Part shown: piece by piece, positions 1-7,731 of the stretch | Position numbering within the stretch: position 1 is the stretch's first letter | How the letters are laid out: the number at the start of each line of letters is the position of its first letter | Source: Magnetovibrio sp. | Lineage (GTDB): Bacteria > Pseudomonadota > Alphaproteobacteria > Rhodospirillales > Casp-alpha2 | Length of the DNA: 64,000 bases | Reading direction: 5' to 3' | Assembly (NCBI GenBank): GCA_002690705.1 | Contig: NZFO01000009.1 | Coordinates: forward strand, 116,240-180,239 | Notes under the pieces: generated by a model | The model's database searches: none | What the model was told of the DNA's origin: nothing | The model's input: only the letters and a program-made list of their open reading frames with translations | Translations under genes and position numbers: made by a program

Positions 1-997
1 TTACCTTTGGTTACGGGGAATACCTCGTGGAGCAACGAGCATGAGAAAATAATGGCCCCGCCCTTGTCCGGTCGATAGAGCTCTTGACCATATTCTGGGA
101 ATACCAAGTCTCCACCTTCATACTCATTTGGATTCAAGTTAATAGTGATCGCAAATTTACGGTCTTTGACAGACGGATTTGCGTTGTCTCGATGAACTTT
201 AAAAAATCCGCCCGACTCGGCTTTATAACAACCTATTCGGAAGGACTCGAGGTTGGATGGTGCGAAGTGATGAACCTTTTCTATCTCGGGGAGGATCCTT
301 GGGATCAAACGATCAATAAGTTTTTGCTTAATAGTCTCATTTTCTAGAATAAAATCCTCTCGCTTCTTGAACGAGAGATTGATGGAGTCACGACTTTTAG
401 CGTGTTCTCCAAGGGCGACTTGACCTTGAACCTTATGCCCTTTGTGCCAAAGTCCGACTAACCAGTCACAATCCTCCGCATCAAGTGCACGGGGTACCAT
501 TAGAACAGGAGCAATATTTGTGATCCTTGTTGTAGAAGCATTAAAAACGCACCGTGTAATTTTTTCATTAATCCATGTTGATACCTCATCACCAAGGGTG
601 TCTAACTCAGCGATATCAACAATTCGTTGATTGGGGCATAGAACAAAAATTGCAGGAGCACGGAAGCCAAAAATAGACTCATATCCAGATGTTATTTCTC
701 GTCCGGGGTCTGATATCGTTAGGTAAGGCCACTCAGCAGTGGATTTTTGTAATCTTGCGGTTTCTTGTTCTCCTGGAACAAGGGTCGTAATATCAGCTTG
801 AGAGTGCGAAAAAGACTCCGCTACAACCCCAGAGACTCCCAAAGCAGACAGGGAAGTCTCCCCCAAAAAATTAATATCATCGGTTTACCAGTCACACTGG
901 TATATAACTCAAATCTACCACCCTCGGTATTGTTGCTGCCAAAGATTGGCGCGTGATCTCCTATACCTAAATACCTCGGGGGCTGAACACGACCCAT
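1..997 (-). CDS. Redoxin-like / 2OG-Fe(II) oxygenase (P4H-type), partial, with apparent frameshift
   Basis: Reading the minus strand from ATG at 997 gives a redoxin-like start (GDHAPIFGSNN..., then PMILIF), after which the frame breaks. From about position 868 to the window edge another frame is open with no stop. It reads through a redoxin-like second half into a prolyl-4-hydroxylase-type domain: HxD iron ligands in VHRDN, the family signature YEGGDLVFPEYG, and the distal His in SCSLLHEVFPVTKG. Alphaproteobacteria commonly carry this redoxin plus 2OG-Fe(II) oxygenase fusion (about 370 residues); the redoxin half lacks the usual peroxidatic Cys context. The break lies in a homopolymer pair (C5 at 860-864, A6 at 865-870); one extra A would restore a single frame. 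The C-terminus lies beyond position 1. The physiological substrate is unknown. Either the gene is decaying or the assembly has one base missing. Confidence 0.75.
860..870 (-). other. Homopolymer run at the apparent frameshift
   Basis: Five C followed by six A on the plus strand. On the coding (minus) strand this is T6G5. Adding one T joins PMILIF to LGETSLSALG and restores the full redoxin/oxygenase frame. It is a typical place for slippage, whether in the cell or in sequencing. Confidence 0.6.
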
Positions 998-1146
998 TAT
1001 TTCACCAACTTATAACCATTTTTGATCGATAAAGCGAAAGAGTGCCACAGACAAACCTCGGCGTCGATTGAAGAAAGAAACCAAGTTGATTAGGAAATTT
1101 ACTTAAGACTGGGTTCTCGCAATTTACAAAATTCAAAATGAGCGAT

Positions 1147-2028
1147 TTAAAAAGAATACCCGTAGCGAATACCGATAGACTCCAAGCCTTCGTTTAAAAT
1201 GACATCATGACGACCCAAGGCACTTCCATCCCGAGTATTCTTTTCGCATAAACTAGCGTTCGAACTGTGATCCAAATGAGTCATTATGGAGTGGTGCTTG
1301 TCGATACGGTAACCGAAATTGATATGTTCTCTGAATAATAATCTGCAGCCTAATGACTTGCGTTTTTGACCGTCTTTATCACCAACAAGACGACCATCGT
1401 GAATCATACCGCCTAATCCAAGGCCAAAAAACCAATGTTTCCAAAAATCCCACTCCCAATAAAGACCTGCGTAGGCTTGATTAGTATCATCTCCAGAATT
1501 CACACTAACACCGAGGTAAGGTCGAGGTGACCATATGATATTGAGAAGATCGCGTGTTTCGAGGAGGATCTCTATATTGGTATCAACACCTTTTTCCTCT
1601 TTTGCTGAAAATGGACCTGTGTCGTGAGCGAGCGCGCCGAACCTAACCTCAGTGAGAAGATCTTGCCACGACCAACCTCTTAGTGCTAATGGATCGTTAC
1701 TGTTTGGAGGTGTATTTTTTTTTTCGTCGAGCGGTAATGGGGAGCTACGTCGAACTGATTGAGAAGTAATCTGATTTAGTGTTATTTTACTGGGCGGATA
1801 AGGTTTTGGTGATATTGAAAATGGATGTGGTTGTTCTAAAAAACTGTCCATATTGTAGAGGCCACCCCATGACTGGGCAGTAGCAGTTGTCGTAGGAATC
1901 ACACTGATCCAGATCGCAGCCATAACAATAAGTTCTATGCGGTATATACGAGCAGAACTGCGCCCCACTTGCTTTACATTTGAGGCTGGTATAATGCTGA
2001 CTATTTGAAAAATAACGCTTGATACCAA
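1147..2028 (-). CDS. PagL-like acyloxyacyl hydrolase (lipid A 3-O-deacylase family)
   Basis: A 293-residue exported protein. The C-terminal part matches the PagL/acyloxyacyl hydrolase family, an outer-membrane beta-barrel that removes the 3-O acyl chain from lipid A: paired YLGVSVNSGDDTNQAYAGLYWEW strands, the H-x-S active-site pair at about H254 and S256 (DHSSNA) and the terminal strand ESIGIRYGYSF ending in aromatic Phe. The third member of the triad (Glu) could be E262, E280 or E283. Compared with the usual SNA...KNPGLN spacing there is an insertion of roughly 16 residues after EKN. The start is TTG at 2028 with GAGGAAAAAA before it; ATG at residue 36 would leave a signal peptide with no positive charge, so the longer form (RIYRIELIVMAAIW..., cleavage near A51) is preferred. 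It stands alone, about 130 bp downstream of the enolase-like gene. Confidence 0.72.
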   Translation of the reverse strand: MVSSVIFQIVSIIPASNVKQVGRSSARIYRIELIVMAAIWISVIPTTTATAQSWGGLYNMDSFLEQPHPFSISPKPYPPSKITLNQITSQSVRRSSPLPLDEKKNTPPNSNDPLALRGWSWQDLLTEVRFGALAHDTGPFSAKEEKGVDTNIEILLETRDLLNIIWSPRPYLGVSVNSGDDTNQAYAGLYWEWDFWKHWFFGLGLGGMIHDGRLVGDKDGQKRKSLGCRLLFREHINFGYRIDKHHSIMTHLDHSSNASLCEKNTRDGSALGRHDVILNEGLESIGIRYGYSF

Positions 2029-2159
2029 CGTTTTTTCCTCTCGATTCCTTTTCCTAATATTACTCAGTATAACGCGAATACACTAAATAAACACAAAGTC
2101 GTTATTTTATTAACCTATCCATGCATCCGCCGCAAACCGATCAGCGATCTAATGGGATT

Positions 2160-3476
2160 TCAACGAGCCCATGGGAAGTGTTTCTTCGGGGGTAAATTAC
2201 CATCCCGTGGCAAGGTTTCGTCGCTTAAAGAAATGGCCTCGGCGACACGCAAGCCCTCATTCCACATGATCATCCTCTCAGAGCGTCCAAAGGACCGGAA
2301 CTTCAATTGACTCACTCCCCACCCTACTCCTAGATGCAATATCGTCGTATCCTCTGTCTCGCCGTAGCTTCCAGATATGATAGCGCCAAAACCGCATTTT
2401 TGGATTGTTTTAAGGGCGGTCAAGCTTGCCGTGACAGTACCTAATTTGTTTGGATCAATTAAGACTGCGTTACAAACTTTTTTCGGCTCGATGTTTAAGG
2501 CGCGATTGACCCTAGTATTCAAGAGGTGATCGCCGACGACCTGAACACGTTTGCCGACTGCCCATGTAAACCGCGCCAAACCCTCTTCATCATCATTACC
2601 AAGCGGGTTTTCCACCGAGACGATCGGGTATCGCTCAACCCAGTCAACAAGCATGCCTGATAACTCATCGCTCTCCAACGTGCGGGGGGCTTGAGCCAGA
2701 CGATATTGACCGTTTTCGCCGAATTCTGATGCTGAAACGTCGAGTGCTATCGCGACGTCCTCACCGGGTTTCAACTTTGCCGACTCAATAGCCCGCAACA
2801 CCATTTCTAGGCCGTCCTCGTTATTTTTGAAGGTAGGCCCAAAATCTCCGTGATCAGGGACCCCGCGTAGACGATCGGTTTTGAGCATCATTACAAGGGC
2901 ATGATGGTGAACTTTAGCACTCCATTCAAGAGCCTCAGCATAGCTTGACGCGCCGATAGCAGTGATCATAAAGCCCTTTATGTCGACTTGCGGAGTGTCA
3001 CGGGCTCTGCCAAAGATTTGAACCTGAGGCAAAGGCAGTGTGTCAGCATTACTGAGCCCTAAAAGCGCTCCAAGGTACTGCCAAAGAGGTAGTTTTTCGG
3101 CGGCTGCCGCCGCGTGGGTCACGGCCATCGATGCGGCAACCACCGCATTTTTGGGAATATGCTCCGGGTACACGGTTTTGTCCAATCCAATTAACAAGCT
3201 ATCTATTTGTGCCTGATTACGCACGTCTAGCCCCTTTAGTGAGGGCATTATTTTTTCGTAAATAAAATGTAATGCATTTTCGATTTCCAAGCCGATCAAT
3301 GAGAAATGGCGGTCTTGCGTTGCAATAAATTTACTGTTCGCAAATGATCTGCCAAAAGGCACGCTGGCGCGTCCGCGAGCACCATATCGCAATTCGATGT
3401 CCACCTCGATTGCAGGGTAACCCCGTGAGTCACGTACTTTCCGACCATGGACATTTTTGATAAAATTTCGTGTCAC
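2160..3476 (-). CDS. Enolase-family protein lacking catalytic residues (pseudoenzyme)
   Basis: A full-length enolase homologue (438 residues; typical enolase is 425-435). The fold signatures are clear: RKVRDSRGYPAIEVD at the N-terminus, ALDVSASEF, YPIVSVENPL, GETEDTTI and RSERM. The three Mg2+ ligands are kept (D246, E289, D316). The catalytic set is not. The S-G-A-S-T-G loop reads PFGRSFANS, the GG-H-A loop reads GRARD, QEF reads KGF (catalytic Glu to G168), GDEGGF reads GDFGPTF (catalytic Glu to F212), the ILIK base reads LID (D341), and SHRSGET reads SGSYGET (H-R-S lost). Only the second Lys (K392) remains. It cannot be an ordinary phosphopyruvate hydratase. The frame is intact, so it is probably under selection for another role. 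It is divergent from serC-serA, which draws on the same 3-phosphoglycerate pool. Function unknown. Confidence 0.88.
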   Translation of the reverse strand: MTRNFIKNVHGRKVRDSRGYPAIEVDIELRYGARGRASVPFGRSFANSKFIATQDRHFSLIGLEIENALHFIYEKIMPSLKGLDVRNQAQIDSLLIGLDKTVYPEHIPKNAVVAASMAVTHAAAAAEKLPLWQYLGALLGLSNADTLPLPQVQIFGRARDTPQVDIKGFMITAIGASSYAEALEWSAKVHHHALVMMLKTDRLRGVPDHGDFGPTFKNNEDGLEMVLRAIESAKLKPGEDVAIALDVSASEFGENGQYRLAQAPRTLESDELSGMLVDWVERYPIVSVENPLGNDDEEGLARFTWAVGKRVQVVGDHLLNTRVNRALNIEPKKVCNAVLIDPNKLGTVTASLTALKTIQKCGFGAIISGSYGETEDTTILHLGVGWGVSQLKFRSFGRSERMIMWNEGLRVAEAISLSDETLPRDGNLPPKKHFPWAR

Positions 3477-3522
3477 GATTATCCCCTTTGACGCATCCAG
3501 TAATGAGTAAAAACTCCATTTT

Positions 3523-3546
3523 AACTTGGTCAGTATTGACCAAGTT
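3523..3546. promoter_or_regulatory. Perfect 24-bp palindrome (operator candidate)
   Basis: Arms AACTTGGTCA and TGACCAAGTT around GTAT, 47 bp upstream of the enolase-like start. The right arm runs into five T, so read on the plus strand it also resembles a small terminator, but no plus-strand gene ends here. A half-site TTGGTCA recurs at 3784-3790, which favours a dimeric regulator site. The regulator is unknown. Confidence 0.5.
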
Positions 3547-3575
3547 TTTGATTGCGGGAATGCAAACCCGATCCT

Positions 3576-3592
3576 TACCCAGACTCTGGGTA
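3576..3592. promoter_or_regulatory. Perfect 17-bp inverted repeat (operator candidate)
   Basis: TACCCAGA and TCTGGGTA separated by one C, about 100 bp upstream of the enolase-like start. The one-base centre makes a hairpin unlikely and a protein-binding site more likely. Confidence 0.42.
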
Positions 3593-3622
3593 TTGTCGAC
3601 TAAGGCCTGATGTTTTACGAAA

Positions 3623-3657
3623 TTGTAAATGATGTGCGCAGAATGTTTGTAAATGAT
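3623..3657. repeat. Direct repeat TTGTAAATGAT, two copies
   Basis: Identical 11-mers at 3623-3633 and 3647-3657, 24 bp apart start to start, between the two divergent genes. The spacing is close to two helical turns, as for paired binding sites. No regulator can be named. Confidence 0.4.
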
Positions 3658-3924
3658 TTATATAGTTTTTCAAAATTAAGGTGACCTCCCCGGACATCGA
3701 AGACGGTTGAGCTATTTTTAGATCAACATATTACTAATAGGCACCGTCATTAACTTTAGGTGGCTGACATTTGAGATATTACGTTGGTCAGCAAAATTAA
3801 GTGTTACAAATTGGTTTTCTCATGATTAAACGCATTTTCAGAGCTCACGCCTCTTCATAAAATGTGAAATATATGATTTAAAGCACAAAAGGCATTGACG
3901 GATATCATACTAATACATAGGTAT

Positions 3925-3980
3925 GACGTGGGCCACGATCTCCCAACGGGTCGCAGCCCTTCTGTAAGGAAGGGGATTAT
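3925..3980 (+). promoter_or_regulatory. serC-motif-like leader RNA with SD-sequestering hairpin
   Basis: Immediately before the serC start are GGGTCGCAGCCC and then CCCTTC (3957-3962) pairing with GAAGGG (3969-3974) around a six-base loop. The 3' arm contains the Shine-Dalgarno sequence GGAAGGGG (3968-3975), five bases before ATG at 3981, so folding would block translation. Position, target operon and class of organism agree with the serC RNA motif known upstream of serC-serA in Alphaproteobacteria (Rfam family serC). The assignment is from memory of that motif, not from a covariance search. Confidence 0.6.
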
Positions 3981-5153
3981 ATGCAGAAACTAAATAAACC
4001 AATTACTAAACCGTCGTGTTCCCATTTTTCATCTGGCCCATGTGCTAAGCGCCCAGGCTGGTCTGTTGCCTGCCTTGATGTTGCCTCACTCGGACGGTCA
4101 CATCGATCCAAGGTCGGGAAGTCCAAGCTTAGAGAGCTCATAAGTCGAAGCCGATCGATCCTCGGCGTTCCAGAAACGCACCATGTGGGCTTAGTGCCTG
4201 CCTCTGACACAGGCGCGTTTGAGCTTGCCATGTGGTCGTTGTTGGGTGAGAGAGGCATTGATCTTCTAGCGTGGGAGAGCTTTGGACGTGATTGGGTTAG
4301 CGACGTCACAAATCATTTACGATTGAATGATCTTCGTATTTTTGATGCTGATTATGGTGAACTTCCCGATTTGACACTTGTGAATTTTTCGCGGGACGTA
4401 GTGTTCACATGGAATGGAACGACATCAGGGGTCTGTGTACCAAACGGCGACTGGATTGCAAGTGATCGCGAGGGGCTTACAATTTGTGATGCGACTTCAG
4501 CAGCTTTTGCCATGTCATTACCATGGGAAAAGCTAGATGTGGTCACGTACTCTTGGCAAAAGGTTATGGGTGGCGAGGGAGCACATGGAATGCTCATACT
4601 CAGCCCAAACGCAATTAAACGCCTCGAGACTTACAGCCCCCCTTGGCCCCTACCCAAAATTTTTCGATTAACCAAGAACGGAAAGTTGATTAACGGTATT
4701 TTCGAGGGAGCAACTATCAATACACCGTCTATGCTCGCTGTCGAAGACGCTCTGGATGGTCTTAAGTGGGCCGAGGAAATTGGTGGTTTAAAAGCGCTGA
4801 TAGCTAGGACCTCGGCTAATATGTCTGCGATTACCAATTGGATTGATGTCACCAATAATTTTTCTTTTCTGGCAAAAAATCCAACTTTTCGGTCCCCAAC
4901 ATCCGTATGCTTGGAGATTATTTCCCCATGGTTTTGTGGTCTTAGAGATGTCAAGCGCGGTGAAATAGTAAAAGACCTTGTCGACTTGTTGGAAACCGAG
5001 GGTGTTGCCCTTGACATCGGTGCCTACCGCGATGCACCTCTAGGGCTTCGTGTTTGGGCAGGGGCGACGATTGAGACGCATGACTTGGAGGCGTTATTCC
5101 CATGGCTGGAATGGGCTTTGGTTGAGGTTGGTGCAGCACATGCAGCCTTTTAA
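3981..5153 (+). CDS. serC: Phosphoserine aminotransferase
   Basis: 390 residues. It converts 3-phosphohydroxypyruvate and glutamate to O-phosphoserine with PLP, the second step of serine synthesis. The sequence is of the group shared by Alphaproteobacteria and Methanosarcina ([21 protein letters not shown] start), distinct from E. coli SerC. Residues expected to hold PLP include FTWNGTTSG, the Asp in ICDATSAAF and the Schiff-base Lys K194 in [13 protein letters not shown]. The start at 3981 follows a strong GGAAGGGG sequence that is inside a hairpin, suggesting leader control. serA follows after 15 bp, so the two form an operon. Confidence 0.95.
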   Translation: MQKLNKPITKPSCSHFSSGPCAKRPGWSVACLDVASLGRSHRSKVGKSKLRELISRSRSILGVPETHHVGLVPASDTGAFELAMWSLLGERGIDLLAWESFGRDWVSDVTNHLRLNDLRIFDADYGELPDLTLVNFSRDVVFTWNGTTSGVCVPNGDWIASDREGLTICDATSAAFAMSLPWEKLDVVTYSWQKVMGGEGAHGMLILSPNAIKRLETYSPPWPLPKIFRLTKNGKLINGIFEGATINTPSMLAVEDALDGLKWAEEIGGLKALIARTSANMSAITNWIDVTNNFSFLAKNPTFRSPTSVCLEIISPWFCGLRDVKRGEIVKDLVDLLETEGVALDIGAYRDAPLGLRVWAGATIETHDLEALFPWLEWALVEVGAAHAAF

Positions 5154-5168
5154 CAATGGAGAATATTT

Positions 5169-6743
5169 ATGGTTAAGGTTCTGATATCGGATAAAATGAG
5201 CCCCAACGCTGAGAGAGTTTTTAATGATCGTGGCATTAGTGTTGACGTTAAACCCGGCATGTCGCCTGAGGAACTTACCGCGTGTATAGCTGAATATGAT
5301 GGTCTGGCTGTTCGCTCCGCTACCAAAGTAACTGCCGGGGTACTCTCCGCCGCGGAAAATCTCAAGGTGGTGGGCCGGGCCGGAATAGGGGTCGATAATG
5401 TTGACCAAAATATTGCGACCCAAAAAGGGGTGGTTGTCATGAATACGCCTTTTGGTAATTCCATTACCACGGCTGAGCACTCGATTTCATTGATGTTAGC
5501 AGTTGCCCGGCAAATTCCAGCAGCTAATTCCTCCACACATGCTGGTAAGTGGGAAAAATCAAAGTTTATGGGGGTAGAGCTTATGGGCAAAACCTTGGGC
5601 ATTATCGGATGCGGTAATATCGGTTCTATCGTTGCCGATCGAGCTCAAGGTTTAAAGATGAAAGTCATCGCGTTCGATCCATTTTTATCTCCAGAGCGAG
5701 CAAAAGATTTGGGTGTTGAAAAGGTGGATTTTGAAGAATTACTTCCGCGCGCTGATTTCATCTGCTTGCACACCCCACTTACGGACGCAACGACCGGTAT
5801 CATTGATGCATCTGCGATTGATAGCATGAAAAAAGGGGTGAGGATTATAAATTGCGCACGTGGTGGATTAATTAATGAAGAGGACTTGAGGGTTGGTCTT
5901 GATTCTGGGAAAATTGCTGGGGCAGCTTTGGATGTTTTTGCCAATGAGCCAGCGACTAATAACGCTTTGTTTGGCCATCCAGCGTTAGTTGCCACCCCAC
6001 ACCTTGGAGCATCCACCACAGAAGCACAAGAAAAGGTTGCTGAGCAGGTGGCTGAGCAAATGGCAGACTTCCTTCTAACCGGTGCGGTTACCAATGCGCT
6101 CAATATGCCGTCAGTTTCAGCGGAAGAAGCCGTTCGATTAAAGCCTTTTATGCATCTAGCGGAAAAATTGGGGAGTTTTGCTGGGCAAGCGACACATAGC
6201 TCTATTAGCGAGATTACTATTTCTTATGAGGGTGGTTGTGGAGCATTGAACTGCAACCCACTGACGGCGATAATGATGCAGGGGTTGTTGTCGCCCTTAA
6301 TGGAGGGGGTAAATATGGTTAATGCTCCCGCGATTGCTAAAAAACGAAATATTAAGGTGCGCGAAGTACGTAGTGATGGAGCCGGGGCCTACCAATCTTT
6401 GATTACTTTGGAGGTCGTTACGGAAAATCAACGACGTTCAATTCGAGGTACATTGTTTAATGAGGAGCCGCGGGTGGTGGAGGTTAAGGGTATTCCTATT
6501 GACGCCACACTTGGACCAAACATGTTGTACGTTACTAACCGGGACAAGCCAGGACTGGTCGGGGCGCTCGGCTCAATCATTGGTGATGCTGGTATCAATA
6601 TCGCGACATTTAACCTTGGTCGTTCCGAAGAGGGTGGAGATGCAATTGCACTCGTTGAAGTTGATGGTGAACCATTACCTGAAGTTCTTGCAGAAATCGC
6701 TGATTTAGAGCATGTCGTGCAGATCATTCCCATGAGGTTTTAA
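5169..6743 (+). CDS. serA: D-3-phosphoglycerate dehydrogenase
   Basis: 524 residues, the long form of the enzyme that oxidises 3-phosphoglycerate with NAD+ at the entry to serine synthesis. Domains in order: catalytic/NAD-binding core (VGRAGIGVDNVD; Rossmann motif GIIGCGNIGS; NCARGGLINEEDL; catalytic His in ATPHLGAST), an intervening ASB-like domain, and a C-terminal ACT domain (YVTNRDKPGLVGALGSI) that in the family binds serine for feedback inhibition. It is the second gene of the serC operon, 15 bp after serC, and ends convergent with metA 60 bp away. Confidence 0.96.
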   Translation: MVKVLISDKMSPNAERVFNDRGISVDVKPGMSPEELTACIAEYDGLAVRSATKVTAGVLSAAENLKVVGRAGIGVDNVDQNIATQKGVVVMNTPFGNSITTAEHSISLMLAVARQIPAANSSTHAGKWEKSKFMGVELMGKTLGIIGCGNIGSIVADRAQGLKMKVIAFDPFLSPERAKDLGVEKVDFEELLPRADFICLHTPLTDATTGIIDASAIDSMKKGVRIINCARGGLINEEDLRVGLDSGKIAGAALDVFANEPATNNALFGHPALVATPHLGASTTEAQEKVAEQVAEQMADFLLTGAVTNALNMPSVSAEEAVRLKPFMHLAEKLGSFAGQATHSSISEITISYEGGCGALNCNPLTAIMMQGLLSPLMEGVNMVNAPAIAKKRNIKVREVRSDGAGAYQSLITLEVVTENQRRSIRGTLFNEEPRVVEVKGIPIDATLGPNMLYVTNRDKPGLVGALGSIIGDAGINIATFNLGRSEEGGDAIALVEVDGEPLPEVLAEIADLEHVVQIIPMRF

Positions 6744-6803
6744 AAGTTCGTTTATTTAACTTGAACTAAGTTTACATATTTATTCGTTCTGACCTTGGGT
6801 TAA

Positions 6804-7724
6804 TTATTCTTGGCCAATTTGATTAATGTCGTATGGTGTGGCTTGGTAAATCATGTTAAGCCAGTTGCCAAAGAGTAAATGCGCACTCGAACGCCACCGG
6901 CTTATAGGTTTTTTTGTTGGATCATCCTTGGGGAAATAGTGTTCCGGCATTAGGGGTGGCGTGCCTTTTTCAGCATCGCGGAGGTATTCATCCTTTAAAG
7001 TTTCAGCATCATACTCTAAATGATTAAACATGTGCACGTGCCGCTTTTCAGGGTCTAACACCATGCAGATACCGGCTTCCACAGAGTCCATAAGAATTTG
7101 TAATTGGGGATAATTGTTAAAGTCTAGTTTGCGATTTTCGGTGTGACGGGATACCGGCACAGCGATAACATCGTTTAGACCCCGCATTAAAAGAGACGTG
7201 TGATCTAATACCTTATGGTCATAAACGCCAAATTTTTTTGTTTTTAATATGTGTTTTGGAATTCCATAAAAATGATAAAGAGCAGCCTGTGCACCCCAAC
7301 AAAGGTTAAAAGTGGAGTGTACATGTTGATTGGACCAATCGAAGATGTGACCCAGTTCCCTCCAATATGTGACATCCTCAAATGGCATGCGCTCGATGGG
7401 TGCACCGGTTACAATAAGCCCGTCGAATTTTTGATTTTTGATTTTTCCAAAGGGTTGGTAAAAATCCAGCAGATGTTGCTCCGGCGTCGTTTTGGGTTTG
7501 TGAGTTTCTAATGCGACCAAGGTCATTTCAATTTGAAGTGGGGTTGAGCCTAATACGCGTGCTAATTGTGTTTCCGTCGTAATTTTTTCAGGCATCAGGT
7601 TCAATACAGCTATTCGCATTGGCCGGATGTCTTGACGTTGAGCACGTTCTTTACCAATTACAACGACTCCTTCAGCCTCAAGGGTTTTTCGAGCTGGCAG
7701 GCCGGAGGGAATCATTATAGGCAT
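6804..7724 (-). CDS. metAA: Homoserine O-acyltransferase (MetA family, predicted acetyl-CoA type)
   Basis: 306 residues from the start MPIMIPSGLPARKTL, which matches the E. coli MetA N-terminus; a longer frame reaches into the upstream gene and is not used. The enzyme acylates homoserine at the first committed step of methionine synthesis. The catalytic Cys is C142 (FNLCWGAQAAL), with the His and Glu of NHLEYD. Residue 111 is Glu (VTGAPIE). In this family Glu at 111 gives acetyl-CoA specificity and Gly gives succinyl-CoA, so I predict homoserine O-acetyltransferase. It starts 7 bp after the ATPase gene ends, so the two are probably co-transcribed. Convergent with serA. Confidence 0.92.
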   Translation of the reverse strand: MPIMIPSGLPARKTLEAEGVVVIGKERAQRQDIRPMRIAVLNLMPEKITTETQLARVLGSTPLQIEMTLVALETHKPKTTPEQHLLDFYQPFGKIKNQKFDGLIVTGAPIERMPFEDVTYWRELGHIFDWSNQHVHSTFNLCWGAQAALYHFYGIPKHILKTKKFGVYDHKVLDHTSLLMRGLNDVIAVPVSRHTENRKLDFNNYPQLQILMDSVEAGICMVLDPEKRHVHMFNHLEYDAETLKDEYLRDAEKGTPPLMPEHYFPKDDPTKKPISRWRSSAHLLFGNWLNMIYQATPYDINQIGQE

Positions 7725-7731
7725 CGACTTA

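Larger units (their letters stand above)
3477..3980. promoter_or_regulatory. Divergent control region between enolase-like gene and serC
   Basis: A gene-free 504-bp stretch. It holds two perfect inverted repeats near the enolase-like start, an 11-bp direct repeat, a single TTGGTCA copy at 3784-3790 that matches the arm of the first palindrome, and a structured leader just before serC. No open frame in it looks coding. The listed elements are entered separately. Confidence 0.6.

Noticed and set aside
3523-3549. Rho-independent terminator on the plus strand
   Set aside because: Stem plus five T fits by shape, but no plus-strand gene ends there; an operator is more likely.
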